From positions 1 through 60,294 of the forward strand of contig DATFLL010000114.1 of NCBI GenBank assembly GCA_035267785.1: a DNA stretch of 60,294 nt, written 5' to 3'. This DNA is from DATFLL01 sp035267785. Lineage in GTDB: Bacteria > Pseudomonadota > Gammaproteobacteria > DATFLL01. Numbering within the stretch: the first letter of the stretch is position 1; the number at the start of each line of letters is the position of its first letter. Position numbers and translations under genes: made by a program. Below, piece after piece: positions 16,888-26,155 of the stretch. Below the pieces are notes generated by a model that saw nothing but the letters and a program-made list of their open reading frames with translations, made no database searches and was not told the DNA's origin.

Positions 16888-19466
16888 GCGCGAACGACGC
16901 CATCGCCCTGTACGACGAGCAAGGTTCCCGGTCCGCAGCGTCCCCGGCCGGTGCGGCGGCGCAGCAGGCGGCCGATAGTCGGGGCGCGGCGAGGTCGGCA
17001 CCGTACGCCGCCGAATTGAACCGGCGCATCGATGCCGCCTGCGCCCGGATAGCGCCGCTGTGGCCCTTGAAGCACTTCGTCGCCGTCAATCCCTTCTTCG
17101 GGCTGCGTGACCAGGACTTCCAGCAGGCCTCCGACACGCTGGCGCGCATTACCGGCAACAAGCTGTACATGCCGCGCGAGTATTACCGCGAACAGCTGGC
17201 CAGCGGTCGCATCAGCCGCGAGGATCTGCGCGAGGCCATTGCCCGCTGCGACAGCCAGCTCGATATCGAGACCGTCGAGCGCACGCTGGCCGCCGAGGCG
17301 CCGCGGCCCAAGCTGGGCATGGCGGCGGTGAGCGAGGTGCTCGAGCGCGTCGAGGGCGGGCTGTGGTCGAGCTTCGTGACCGAGCGCATCAGCATGCACT
17401 GCGCGGCGTACTTCGACCTGGGTCAGGCGATGGTCCCGATGCCCTGGCGCGACCGGTCGCTGTACGAGTCCTGGCTGAAGGCCGCGGCCATCGATCGCAG
17501 CCCGGCAATGATGGGCCTGAGCCAATTCCGTGCGGCGGTCGCCACGCTGCCCGAGGACCCGCGCGAGGCCATCGCGCTGGCCATCGAGCGCCTGGCGATC
17601 TCCGACTCGGCGGTGGAGCGTTATCTGCACGCCTCGCTCATGAGCATCGGCGGCTGGGCCGCCTGGACCCGCTACCTGCGCTGGCAGGCGGAGCTGGCCG
17701 GCGGCCGGGACGACGCCATCGTCGACCTGCTGGCCATCCGTCTGATGTGGGACATGCTGCTCTACGAGGAGAAGCGCTCGCCGGCCCTGGTGGCGCGCTG
17801 GCGCGAGATGCTGGCCGCCAGCATGCGACCGCCCTCGGCCAAGCGTCAGGCCGCGGCGGAGATCGATCGCATCATGCTCAACGCCATGGAGATCGGCTTT
17901 CAGCGCAGCGTGATCGACGGCTTGACCAGCGCGCCCGCCAGTGGGCCGGGCACACGGCCGGCGGCGCAGGCGGCGTTCTGCATCGACGTGCGCTCCGAGG
18001 TGTTCCGCCGCTCGCTGGAGACCGTGGCCCCGTCGGTGCAGACCGCCGGATTTGCCGGCTTCTTCGGGATCTTCATCGAGCATGTCCCGCTGGGCTCCAG
18101 CGCCGGGCGCAGTCACGTGCCGGTAATCTTCAATCCTGCCTACCGCATCTGCGACCGGGTCAAGGACGGCGACGCGGGCGCGGTGGTCGAGCGCCGGCGC
18201 AACCGTATCGGGCTCGCCAAGGCGTGGAAGGGCTTCAAGTTCTCGGCCTCCTCCTGCTTCTCCTTCGTCGAGGCCGCCGGGCTGACCTATGGACTCAAAC
18301 TGCTGACCGACAGCTTCGGTTGGACACGCCCGGTGCCGGCGCCGCACACCCAGGGGCTCGCGAAGCAGGACGTGGAGCGCATCGGCCCGACGCTGGCGGC
18401 CGCGCCTGCCTGCGCGCACGGCGACGACGCCGGCATCCCCGAGGGCGACCGGCTCGATCACGCCGAGCGTATTCTGCGTGCCATGTCCATGACCGGGAAC
18501 TTCGCCCGCCTCGTGCTGCTCGCCGGTCACGGCAGCACCACGGTGAACAACCCGCACGCCACGGGCCTGGACTGCGGGGCCTGCGCCGGCCAGACGGGCG
18601 AGGCCAGCGCGCGGGTGGTGGCCGCCCTGATGAACGACCCGGTCGTGCGCCGCGGCCTGGCTGAGCGGGGCATCGAGGTTCCGGCGGACACCTGGTTCCT
18701 GGCCGGTCTGCACGACACCACCACCGACGAGGTGCGCCTGTTCGATACCGACGAGGTCCCCGCCGAGCTCGCTCCGGACCTGGCCCAGCTGCGCCAGTGG
18801 CTGGAGCAGGCCGGCGACCTGGCGCGCATGGAGCGCTCGGCCCTGCTCGGCACCGCCGGCCTGCCCGACGATGCGGTGGCGGCCGACGTGCACCGGCGCA
18901 GCCGGGACTGGTCGCAGGTGCGCCCCGAGTGGGCCCTGGCCAACAACGCGGCCTTTATCGCCGCGCCGCGAGCGCGCACGGCGGGCATGGACCTGGGCGG
19001 GCGCGCCTTCCTGCACGACTACGACTGGCGCAAGGACGAGGGCTTCTCGATTCTGGAGTTGATCATGACTGCCCCCATGGTCGTGGCCAATTGGATCAAC
19101 ATGCAGTACTACGGCTCCGTGGTGGACAATCGGCGCTTTGGCAGCGGCAACAAGGTGCTGCACAACGTCACCGGCGGTGCCATCGGTGTGCTGGAGGGCA
19201 ACGGCGGCGATCTGCGGGTCGGCCTGCCGCTGCAATCGCTGCACGATGGCAAGCGCTGGGTGCACGAACCGCTGCGCCTGAGCGTATTCATCGAGGCCCC
19301 GCAGGACGCCATGGACGATGTCATCGCCCGTCACGAGCTGGTTCGCCAGTTGGTTGAAAACGGCTGGTTGCACCTGTTCGCTATCGGCGAGGACGGCGGC
19401 GTTTATCGTCGTCTGTCCGCCGGCGTCTGGGAACGCAGCGACAGCATCGAGGCGGCCGCCGCGTAA
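16884..19466 (+). CDS. dabA: DabA, DUF2309 zinc carbonic anhydrase-like subunit
   Basis: An 860-residue DUF2309 protein. The four predicted zinc-site residues characteristic of DabA are all present: Cys366 and Asp368 in AAFCIDVRSE, His549 in LAGHGSTT and Cys564 in LDCGACAGQ. DabA is the beta-carbonic-anhydrase-like catalytic subunit that, with DabB, accumulates bicarbonate for Rubisco. The start is fixed by AAGGAG at 16871-16876 and by the ATGA overlap with dabB. The gene is very GC-rich, like dabB. Assignment is firm. Confidence 0.95.
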   Translation: MSANDAIALYDEQGSRSAASPAGAAAQQAADSRGAARSAPYAAELNRRIDAACARIAPLWPLKHFVAVNPFFGLRDQDFQQASDTLARITGNKLYMPREYYREQLASGRISREDLREAIARCDSQLDIETVERTLAAEAPRPKLGMAAVSEVLERVEGGLWSSFVTERISMHCAAYFDLGQAMVPMPWRDRSLYESWLKAAAIDRSPAMMGLSQFRAAVATLPEDPREAIALAIERLAISDSAVERYLHASLMSIGGWAAWTRYLRWQAELAGGRDDAIVDLLAIRLMWDMLLYEEKRSPALVARWREMLAASMRPPSAKRQAAAEIDRIMLNAMEIGFQRSVIDGLTSAPASGPGTRPAAQAAFCIDVRSEVFRRSLETVAPSVQTAGFAGFFGIFIEHVPLGSSAGRSHVPVIFNPAYRICDRVKDGDAGAVVERRRNRIGLAKAWKGFKFSASSCFSFVEAAGLTYGLKLLTDSFGWTRPVPAPHTQGLAKQDVERIGPTLAAAPACAHGDDAGIPEGDRLDHAERILRAMSMTGNFARLVLLAGHGSTTVNNPHATGLDCGACAGQTGEASARVVAALMNDPVVRRGLAERGIEVPADTWFLAGLHDTTTDEVRLFDTDEVPAELAPDLAQLRQWLEQAGDLARMERSALLGTAGLPDDAVAADVHRRSRDWSQVRPEWALANNAAFIAAPRARTAGMDLGGRAFLHDYDWRKDEGFSILELIMTAPMVVANWINMQYYGSVVDNRRFGSGNKVLHNVTGGAIGVLEGNGGDLRVGLPLQSLHDGKRWVHEPLRLSVFIEAPQDAMDDVIARHELVRQLVENGWLHLFAIGEDGGVYRRLSAGVWERSDSIEAAAA

Positions 19467-19540
19467 CCGGAGCAGCAGGTGGCCGATACGCCAGCCGCGA
19501 CGAGGCCGCCGGTCAAGTCATAACGAAAGGGGATGGCATA

Positions 19541-20095
19541 TCGGCATCCTCGCGCACGAGCTGTTCCAGTTCGCGTTGGAAAAGCGCGCGTGATGCTGGC
19601 CGCGAGCGCCTTCGCGTCGAGCTGGCGTCTGCGCAACCTCCACTGGGCGGCGCGCTGGGGAGCTCGGCGGTGGGCTGCTGCTCATCGATCTGGCATTGCC
19701 CCTGCCGCTCGCCTATGTTCTCAATAACCGGTCGTTGCCGATCCTGACCTTTGTGGTGTTCTCCACCTGGTTCGGCGGTGTGTTCTTCGCCGAGATGGCC
19801 CTGTGGCTGCTGTCCCTGTTCGGCAGCTTCGGCGATATACACAGCTACCATCGCAGCACCGCGGCCGAGCTCTGGGCGTTCAATCTGCTTTGGGCGGGGA
19901 TGAACGCTCTGCTGTTGTGGCTGGGCGGACGTTTTCGTCGGTGCACGCTGCGCGGCTATGCGATCACGTTCCTGATCATCCAGGGCTATACCGAGTACTT
20001 CTGACACGCGGCGCCGGCTTTCGGGGTGGTGCTCGGCATGTTTATCGCGGGGTCGATCGTCTTCGGCCTGCTGCGCTGGCCGGAGCGGTCCCGCT
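19541..20095 (+). pseudogene. Decayed partial copy of the DUF2157-type gene at 12857-13888
   Basis: The stretch aligns at the nucleotide level with 13038-13846. It lacks the first 60 or so codons, has an early in-frame TGA (EKRA then stop) with a 10-base deletion, and a Trp-to-stop change in the EYF-stop segment near 20002. Two in-frame deletions of 69 and 171 bases fall exactly between short direct repeats present in the intact gene (13 bp at 13190/13259; 9 bp at 13357/13528). It lies in the same orientation as the intact copy and on the other side of the DAB locus. It cannot encode a working protein. Confidence 0.88.
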
Positions 20096-20651
20096 CGGGC
20101 GGCCAAGATTCGCGGTAGGACTCCGGAGGCGGGACACCGGAACAGCCTTGAACGTTCGAAATGGCAGCTGCGCCCAACTGCAAACCAGGATAAAGACCAC
20201 ATAATACCTAAAGAAATAGGTGCGCAGAGCCGACGAAAAACATTAGAACATCGACTCTGATTTCCGAGGGAGACGCTAGGTTAATCACAGGGCGCGGAGG
20301 GGAGGAGTTGTCGGGATATCCAGCGGCCGGTTTTGGCGCTCCGTGTTTCGAGCGCATCGACACGCGCCGCCGCGGCTTCGGGGTTTCCGATTTCGTCGAA
20401 TAATAACTGTATTGATCTGGAGGCGGGCACCGCACGGATAGACTCGCCGGAACTCTGTCGCGACGGGCCACCACCACACAGGGACGTCAAGCGTTTGTAC
20501 TTCGAAATCACCTGATAAGAACGGGGCGTCGCACGGCAGTTTGCGTGGCGGGGGTACCATTGTGTCTGCAGTTGCGCGGGCTCCGATTGGGGATAGGAAT
20601 GGTCGATTCAAGGACGTACGCCCGCCGGGCAACAGCGAAAGAGGGGGAGGC
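20096..20651. other. Intergenic stretch without a recognisable gene
   Basis: None of the ORFs here shows coding character. A small inverted repeat ACCTA-N6-TAGGT lies at 20206-20221. The promoter of the DUF2167 operon is probably in the second half; GGGGGAGG just before 20652 is its ribosome site. Confidence 0.45.
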
Positions 20652-21488
20652 ATGAAGCAATACGCACGTGTATTTCTATTGGCGATCGGACTATCGCTTT
20701 GGGCGATTTCCGCCCTGGCCAAGCCGCAGCAACAGCCCAAGCTCGATTGGCAGGTCGGGCCCACCGTCGGGGCGATTGGCAAGAAGGCGAAGATCCAGGT
20801 GCCCGAAGGCTATCTGTTTCTGGGGTCCAAGGACACCAGAAAGCTGATGGAGATGATGGAGAATATCCCGGGCGACAACGAGTACGTGTTCGCCCCGGAG
20901 GGTGGGCGCTGGTACGCGATTTTCGATTTCAATCCGGTGGGGTACGTCAAGGACAACGAGACGCTCGACGCGGACTCCCTGCTGCATTCGATCAGGAAAA
21001 GAACGCTGAGAGGCAACGACGAGCGCCGTAAACGCGGTTGGAGCACGCTGACGGTGCTCGGCTGGCGCTTCCCGCCGCGTTACGACCGCCAGAGCAAGCT
21101 GCTTGAATGGGCCATTTTGGCCAAGGACGACGGATCCGGCGATAAGGTGATCAACTACAACACGCGGTTGCTGGGGCGTTCGGGCGTGATGAACGTGGTC
21201 CTGGTCGCATCGCCTGACAAGCTGAACGCCGCGGTAGCGGAGTTCAAGAAGCTCGTGCCGGGCTTTCACTTCGTCCCGGGAGAGCGCTACGCGGACTACC
21301 GAAAGGGCGATCGCGTCGCTGAATTCGGCCTTGGTGCGCTGATAGTAGGCGGGGCCGCGGCGGTCGCCACCAAGAAAGGTCTGTGGGGTATCATCGCGGG
21401 ATTCTTCGCCGCGGCGTGGAAGTTCCTGCTGGCGGCGTTCGCCGGGGCTGCGGCCTGGTTCCGGGGTCTGTTCAAGAAGAAGGCATGA
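20652..21488 (+). CDS. DUF2167 family membrane-anchored secreted protein
   Basis: A 278-residue protein with an N-terminal signal peptide (hydrophobic core FLLAIGLSLWAISALA). The family motif GYLFLGSKDTRKLMEMM follows, and a C-terminal hydrophobic hairpin (GLGALIVGGAAAVATKKGLWGIIAGFFAAAW region) ends in basic RGLFKKKA. DUF2167 proteins are predicted to sit in the membrane facing the periplasm; function is unknown. The ATG at 20652 has a perfect ribosome site. It overlaps the next gene by ATGA. Confidence 0.85.
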   Translation: MKQYARVFLLAIGLSLWAISALAKPQQQPKLDWQVGPTVGAIGKKAKIQVPEGYLFLGSKDTRKLMEMMENIPGDNEYVFAPEGGRWYAIFDFNPVGYVKDNETLDADSLLHSIRKRTLRGNDERRKRGWSTLTVLGWRFPPRYDRQSKLLEWAILAKDDGSGDKVINYNTRLLGRSGVMNVVLVASPDKLNAAVAEFKKLVPGFHFVPGERYADYRKGDRVAEFGLGALIVGGAAAVATKKGLWGIIAGFFAAAWKFLLAAFAGAAAWFRGLFKKKA

Positions 21489-22228
21489 CGACCTCGTTCG
21501 ACGCCCTCTTCGAAGTGGCTCTGGTCGGATTCTATATCCTGGATTCCGCCCGCCTGCTCTACGCCGACGAGTTCCTCTACCTTGAGGTGGGCGGGCGCTG
21601 GAAGCCCGGCGGGCTTGGCTCCGGAGTCGAGATCGTGGGACGCATCCTCTGGATCCCCAATCCCCTGATGCCCGGACATGTGGTTGTTCGCTTGTGCTGG
21701 CCGGGCAACGCCGGTCATGAGGAGCCGGGCGAGTTGGCATCGCTCCGCGAGCTGGTGCGGGTCCTGAATCCGCTGCGTTACCTGACAGTGGGACTCTTTT
21801 TGCTGCTGGTCGCAGGGGTCCCGATTGCGCTGTCGCGGTTTGGCGGGGATATGGCGGTCACGGCGCTGGTGAGCCTGGTCTACCTGACGATCCTGGTGAT
21901 GCTGGTCATTGCTTATCGGCGGCGCAGGGTGCTGGGTCTTTCAGGTGCGGCCTTTGGAAAGATCGCGTTCGATTCGCTGGTGTGTCCACCGCTGGCGCTC
22001 AACCTGGTCCCAAAGCTTTCCAGTCGGCGCGCCGTGCGCAGTGATGCGTTGATCGTTGGCCGACATCTGTTGGACGGCACAGACTACGAGGGTCTACTTG
22101 CGGCGCTGTCCAGGCGCCTGGAGCGGGAGTTGGGTGGCGAGTCCGAGGGGACGGATCGGCACTCGGTATTGGAGGCGCATCGCATCCGGCTAGAGCAGGA
22201 ACTCACCAAGGCGGCTACGGCCGAATGA
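21485..22228 (+). CDS. Membrane protein of unknown function coupled to DUF2167
   Basis: A 247-residue protein. The N-terminal 95 residues are soluble, two strong membrane helices follow (YLTVGLFLLLVAGVPIAL and MAVTALVSLVYLTILVMLVIAY, about residues 99-145), and the C-terminus is a charged helix. I do not recognise the family. It begins inside the stop codon of the DUF2167 gene (ATGA), so the two products are probably made in equal amount and may work as a pair. Confidence 0.72.
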   Translation: MTTSFDALFEVALVGFYILDSARLLYADEFLYLEVGGRWKPGGLGSGVEIVGRILWIPNPLMPGHVVVRLCWPGNAGHEEPGELASLRELVRVLNPLRYLTVGLFLLLVAGVPIALSRFGGDMAVTALVSLVYLTILVMLVIAYRRRRVLGLSGAAFGKIAFDSLVCPPLALNLVPKLSSRRAVRSDALIVGRHLLDGTDYEGLLAALSRRLERELGGESEGTDRHSVLEAHRIRLEQELTKAATAE

Positions 22229-22387
22229 ACGTCGGTCGATTGGCATCGTGCACGCGTTGATCCGGGGCGTCGAGAATGACGGCGCCGACGTGTGGGCAAG
22301 GATGGTACGTACTACCCGTATGGGTGCTGCCAGGATGGCGGTGCGAAAAACAAGCAATGCAATCTGACAAGTGAACTGGAGGTTTGT

Positions 22388-22594
22388 ATGAAAAAGTGGG
22401 GTGCTTATCTGTTCTTTTTCGGCGTGGGCTCGATCGCGCTGTATTTTCTGCATATGGAATTCGTGATCCTCTCGTGGATCGACCATTGGGGAACGAACGT
22501 CGGTTGGGCGATTCGCATCGGGATGGCCGTCATCGGCGGAATCATGTGGTTAGTGGCCAAACCCGAAATGGCCTCTGACTCGTCGAGCGCGTGA
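22388..22594 (+). CDS. Small membrane protein (68 residues)
   Basis: The ATG at 22388 follows a GGAGG ribosome site. The peptide has two hydrophobic segments (YLFFFGVGSIALYFL and WAIRIGMAVIGGIMWLVA) with a short loop and a polar C-terminus, so it should be a two-helix inner membrane protein. No family is recognised. It is separate from its neighbours by about 160-215 bases on both sides. Confidence 0.68.
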   Translation: MKKWGAYLFFFGVGSIALYFLHMEFVILSWIDHWGTNVGWAIRIGMAVIGGIMWLVAKPEMASDSSSA

Positions 22595-22809
22595 TGGGGT
22601 CGGTTAGCCGATATTCGAAATGGGCGGCGGGGGTGAATTGGTCCCCCGCCGCTCCGCCTTGTTTGTTGGGCATACGCTGACCTCGCGAGCCGGCAGCAGC
22701 GGTGGTCGTGGGTGCCGGGGTCGGGGCGGGTGGATTGGCCCGGGCATTGAACCGAGGAGACCGTACGGACGACCCAGCGACACCAAGAGCGATTACCGGA
22801 GAACAACCA

Positions 22810-23316
22810 ATGAAAATAAAACCGCGGAATCTGGCAGGCCTCGTCCTTGGGATTGTGGCGGCCGCATCGACCGCTACCGTCGTCGCGGGCCCCGCCCCAC
22901 CGCCGGGCAGCAGTGTAATTCCGCCTCCCAAAAAGATCGTCATCACGCGTGTCGTTCGCATGTCCCCTTCGCGCATCGCGGTCTACGGCCGCGGCTTTCA
23001 CCGCACCCAGGTATACAATGGCGGCCGCTACGACATTTCTATCCGCAAGGCGGGCGAACAAACCTTGTCGGGGATGCCAATCTATCATTGGAGTGCGAAT
23101 CGCATCGACGCGCGTATTGGCTACTGGCGTGAGCCGGGCACCTACTATGTCTACATCATGGGACCCTTTCGCAAGCCGGTCTCCAGGGGATTCCGCTTCC
23201 GGGTACTGCCGACGGTCAAGCCGGGCACAGCCAAGCAGCTCCGCCAGGGAAATCAGGCGCCTCACATCGGTAACAAGCCCATACAGATTCAGCCCGCGCT
23301 CCCGGGACAGCGTTGA
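22810..23316 (+). CDS. Secreted protein with an IPT/Ig-like segment, unknown function
   Basis: A 168-residue protein with a signal peptide (core GLVLGIVAAASTATVVA, cleavage near residue 27). The mature part begins Pro-rich and contains a beta-strand region ITRVVRMSPSRIAVYGRGFH, reminiscent of IPT/TIG or Ig-like folds with their YGRGF turn. A longer in-frame start at 22702 is rejected because the signal peptide begins at 22810. Probably periplasmic or outer surface. Confidence 0.68.
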   Translation: MKIKPRNLAGLVLGIVAAASTATVVAGPAPPPGSSVIPPPKKIVITRVVRMSPSRIAVYGRGFHRTQVYNGGRYDISIRKAGEQTLSGMPIYHWSANRIDARIGYWREPGTYYVYIMGPFRKPVSRGFRFRVLPTVKPGTAKQLRQGNQAPHIGNKPIQIQPALPGQR

Positions 23317-23447
23317 GCGTATGGCGCCACGGACGGCGCCGACCCGGGTCGGCCGCAGCGCAGGCGCCGGGGGAAATGCGGGGGAATTGACATCACGGCG
23401 CCGTGGTGACGGATGACGGTGCTCGGTTCCAAGACCGGGGCTGGCGG

Positions 23448-24491
23448 TCAGGCCGTGACGCCGTCGCCCTGTTGCAGGACCCGGCGCAGGGCGCCGAAGC
23501 GTTTGCGGTACTGCGCAGCGGTCAGCCCGACCTTGCGCCGGAACAGACGCCCGAAGAAGCTGGCATCCTCGTAGCCGACTTCATTGGCGATGGCCTCGAC
23601 GGGCAGCTCGCTTGTCTCCAGCAGGTGCCTGGCCTCCTCCAGGCGCAGGGTGTGCACATACTCCAGCGGTGACATGCCCGTGGCCCGGGCGAAACGGCGC
23701 TTGAAGGAGCGCTCCGCCAGTCCGGATAGGCGCACCATGGCCGCCACCGGCGAGTCCTGCTCGTAGTTCTGCGCTATCCATTCCTGGCACTTGGCGATGA
23801 CCGCGTCGTCGACCTGGCGTTTACAGCTGAGCGAGGCGAAGGGTTGTTGGCCGACGTGGTGCCAATCCAGCAGGTGCAGGCGCGCCACGCGCATGGCTTC
23901 TTCCACACCGTAGAAACGCGCGATCAAGAACAGCGCCAGATCGTGCCAGGCCGCGCCCCCACCGGCGAGAATCAGCTGGCCGGATCCGGAGACCACGAGC
24001 GTCCGGGCCGGATGCACGCGCACGCGCGGGTAGCGCTTGGCCATGGCTTCGCAGTAGGCCCAATGGGTGGTCGCATCCTGGTCGTCGAGCAGTCCGGTCT
24101 CGGCGAGGACCATCGCGCCAGAGCAGGCGGCCGTGACGGTGGCGCCCTCGGCATAGACTCGTCTGAGCCAGGCGATTTCGTCGAGATATCGTCCGCCGAG
24201 ATCGACCTCCGGTGGGAGCATCAGGTCGGGCACCACGACCACGTCGGGCCGCGGGCAGTGTGCGAGCGCGCAGTCGGGTTCGATCCACAGACCGCCGGGT
24301 GTGCGAATGCGCCGGCCTTCGGCCGAGGCGATCAGGGGCCGGATGCTCGAGTGGCCCGGTTTGCCCTCGATGAGTACGTTCCAGTCGCGCCCGGGCGAGG
24401 CCAATACGTCGAACATGCCATAGAGCGTGGACGCGGTGGACTCGGGCAGGGCCAGCAGCGCCACCGTCAGCTGGCCACGCAGGTCAGACAT
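23448..24491 (-). CDS. GlxA-type AraC family regulator (DJ-1/PfpI domain plus HTH)
   Basis: A 347-residue protein. Residues 1-200 form a DJ-1/PfpI-like domain with the cysteine elbow VTAACSGAMVLAETGLL. The C-terminal 100 residues carry the AraC double HTH (GLAERSFKRRFARATGMSPLEY, then IANEVGYEDASFFGRLFRRKVGLTAAQYRKRF). It is divergent from the fatty acid hydroxylase at 24615 and probably controls it. An in-frame upstream start at 24518 would add nine residues; the ATG at 24491 is the likelier one. Confidence 0.88.
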   Translation of the reverse strand: MSDLRGQLTVALLALPESTASTLYGMFDVLASPGRDWNVLIEGKPGHSSIRPLIASAEGRRIRTPGGLWIEPDCALAHCPRPDVVVVPDLMLPPEVDLGGRYLDEIAWLRRVYAEGATVTAACSGAMVLAETGLLDDQDATTHWAYCEAMAKRYPRVRVHPARTLVVSGSGQLILAGGGAAWHDLALFLIARFYGVEEAMRVARLHLLDWHHVGQQPFASLSCKRQVDDAVIAKCQEWIAQNYEQDSPVAAMVRLSGLAERSFKRRFARATGMSPLEYVHTLRLEEARHLLETSELPVEAIANEVGYEDASFFGRLFRRKVGLTAAQYRKRFGALRRVLQQGDGVTA

Positions 24492-24614
24492 GGCAGATTC
24501 GTCCGTTTTTTGTCCCAAATGACTTTAGCCCAACCGGGCGCCGGGCGGTAGTCTGCTTCCCGAACCACGGGCCACGAGGCCCGACTGTTTGGCGAAGCAA
24601 CGAGGAAAACGGCC

Positions 24615-25394
24615 ATGCCTACACCACTCGAGATCCTGTTGGACCCCATCTCCCTGACGGTCCTCGCAATGTACGCGGGACTGATGCTTTGGGAGGCCCT
24701 GGCACCGGGCCGACCGCTGCCGGTTGTGCCCGGCTGGCGGGCGCGGGCCCTGGCCTCATTCGGGGTGTTCTTCTTTCTGTCGAGCTACCTGCCGCTGATT
24801 TGGGATGCGCATCTGGCGCGCTTTCAACTGTTCGACCTGAGCGCGGTGGGGACCGCAGGCAGCGCGGCGGTCGGGCTGTTGGTCTATGAGCTCGGCACCT
24901 ATGTATGGCATCGGGCCATGCACCGCTTCACGCCGCTGTGGCGTGCGTTTCACCAGATGCACCACAGCGCCGAGTGTCTCGACGCGCTGAGTGCCTTCTA
25001 CTTCAGTCCGTTGGACATGGTCGGCTGGACGCTGCTGGGCAGCCTTGCCTTGGTGCTCGTCGTCGGCGTGACACCCCAGGCCGCGACCGTTCTGCTGCTG
25101 ACCATCACCTTTTTGGGGATGTTTCAGCACGCGAACGTGCGCACGCCCCAATGGCTGGGCTATCTGGTTCAGCGCCCGGAAAGTCACACCGTGCACCACG
25201 GCCGCCACGCGGACAACTACGCCGATCTGCCGGTGTTCGATATCCTGTTCGGCACGTTCCACAACCCCAAGGCCTACGAGCTCCAGACGGGTTTCTACCC
25301 GGGTGCCTCGGCCCGGATCGTGGATATGCTCCTGTTCCGCGACGTGAGCCGGCCGGGCGAGCCGGCCGACGGCGTGCGGCGCTCGGCGGCGTGA
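24615..25394 (+). CDS. Sterol desaturase / fatty acid hydroxylase family membrane enzyme
   Basis: A 259-residue membrane protein with the histidine clusters of di-iron integral membrane hydroxylases: HRAMH near residue 99, HQMHH near 113, and HTVHHGRHADNY near 192. Four or more hydrophobic helices surround them. The reaction is likely hydroxylation or desaturation of a lipid; the exact lipid cannot be told. It is transcribed away from the GlxA-type regulator and ends before a GC-rich hairpin. Confidence 0.87.
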   Translation: MPTPLEILLDPISLTVLAMYAGLMLWEALAPGRPLPVVPGWRARALASFGVFFFLSSYLPLIWDAHLARFQLFDLSAVGTAGSAAVGLLVYELGTYVWHRAMHRFTPLWRAFHQMHHSAECLDALSAFYFSPLDMVGWTLLGSLALVLVVGVTPQAATVLLLTITFLGMFQHANVRTPQWLGYLVQRPESHTVHHGRHADNYADLPVFDILFGTFHNPKAYELQTGFYPGASARIVDMLLFRDVSRPGEPADGVRRSAA

Positions 25395-25416
25395 CGGAAA
25401 CGGGGCAACCGACCGG

Positions 25417-25437
25417 CGCCGGCTGTTGCAGCCGGCG
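25417..25437 (+). terminator. GC-rich hairpin after the hydroxylase gene
   Basis: A perfect 9-bp stem CGCCGGCTG with a 3-base loop, located 22 bases after the hydroxylase stop. There is no T-tract, so it may stabilise the mRNA end rather than terminate by itself. Confidence 0.45.
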
Positions 25438-25575
25438 TCGGGTATTGTGGCCTATGTCTCAAAAATCGAGCGCGGTCGTCGAGCCGGCTCAAGAACGGCC
25501 GGGAGACCGCCGAAGAGAGGGTAGACACGCGTTGATTACCAATCAAAGGGCGAGTAATTCCGGGAGAAGGCTGCA

Positions 25576-26070
25576 GTGCGCGGAGTCGCCTCCATTTTTC
25601 TTCTCTGTTTTCTGGCCGGTTGCGCCACGGGACCGCAAACGCGGTCCGAATTCATCCAGTCGGTTCAGAACAGCGATACCTGGTCCCTGGCGGACCGTTA
25701 CGTAGTCCATCGCTCATTCGACGACGTCGTCCGGGCGCTCGGCCTGGAGTGGAAGGCCTGCTACGGCGCCACCGGCGTTCCGGGTAAATCGGACGCTGCA
25801 GCCGCGCCCAGGGCGGTGACCGATACCTACCGTCCAAAGTTCGTGCGCGTGAGCGACTCGCTGGCACAACTGACCCTCCAATACACGACGTCGAGTCCGA
25901 GTTTCCTCGAGCGGGTTCCCCCCGGCGGCTATTTCCTGTTGGCGGTCGACGTCAGGCGCCTGCGCGGCGCGGCGACGGAGCTGGCCTGGTATTCGAATGC
26001 CTATGGCTGGAAGGACGATTGGGCCAAGACCAAGCAATGGGCGGACGGAAAGAGAACGTCCTGCCGCTAG
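25576..26070 (+). CDS. Putative lipoprotein of unknown function
   Basis: A 164-residue protein starting at GTG 25576. The N-terminus ends in a lipobox (LLCFLAGC, Cys at residue 16), so the mature protein should be lipid-anchored. The mature part has no recognised domain; it includes RVSDSLAQLTLQYTTSS and LLAVDVRRLRG beta-like segments and a Cys near the end. GAGAAGG upstream supports translation. Confidence 0.7.
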   Translation: MRGVASIFLLCFLAGCATGPQTRSEFIQSVQNSDTWSLADRYVVHRSFDDVVRALGLEWKACYGATGVPGKSDAAAAPRAVTDTYRPKFVRVSDSLAQLTLQYTTSSPSFLERVPPGGYFLLAVDVRRLRGAATELAWYSNAYGWKDDWAKTKQWADGKRTSCR

Positions 26071-26155
26071 ATTCGGCGCAATTCGAAACGGTGGCACACG
26101 AAGGGGTCGTCTTGATCGGGGCGAACGTGCGCGGCAATTACAGCGGCTTGGAGAG

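Noticed and set aside
16782..19373. An 863-codon open frame antisense to dabA
   Set aside because: It mirrors the codon bias of the GC-rich dabA gene and has no family resemblance; the DabA reading has all zinc-site residues.
20206..20221. Inverted repeat ACCTA-N6-TAGGT as an operator
   Set aside because: It lies 430 bases from the next start and has no second copy; chance is likely.
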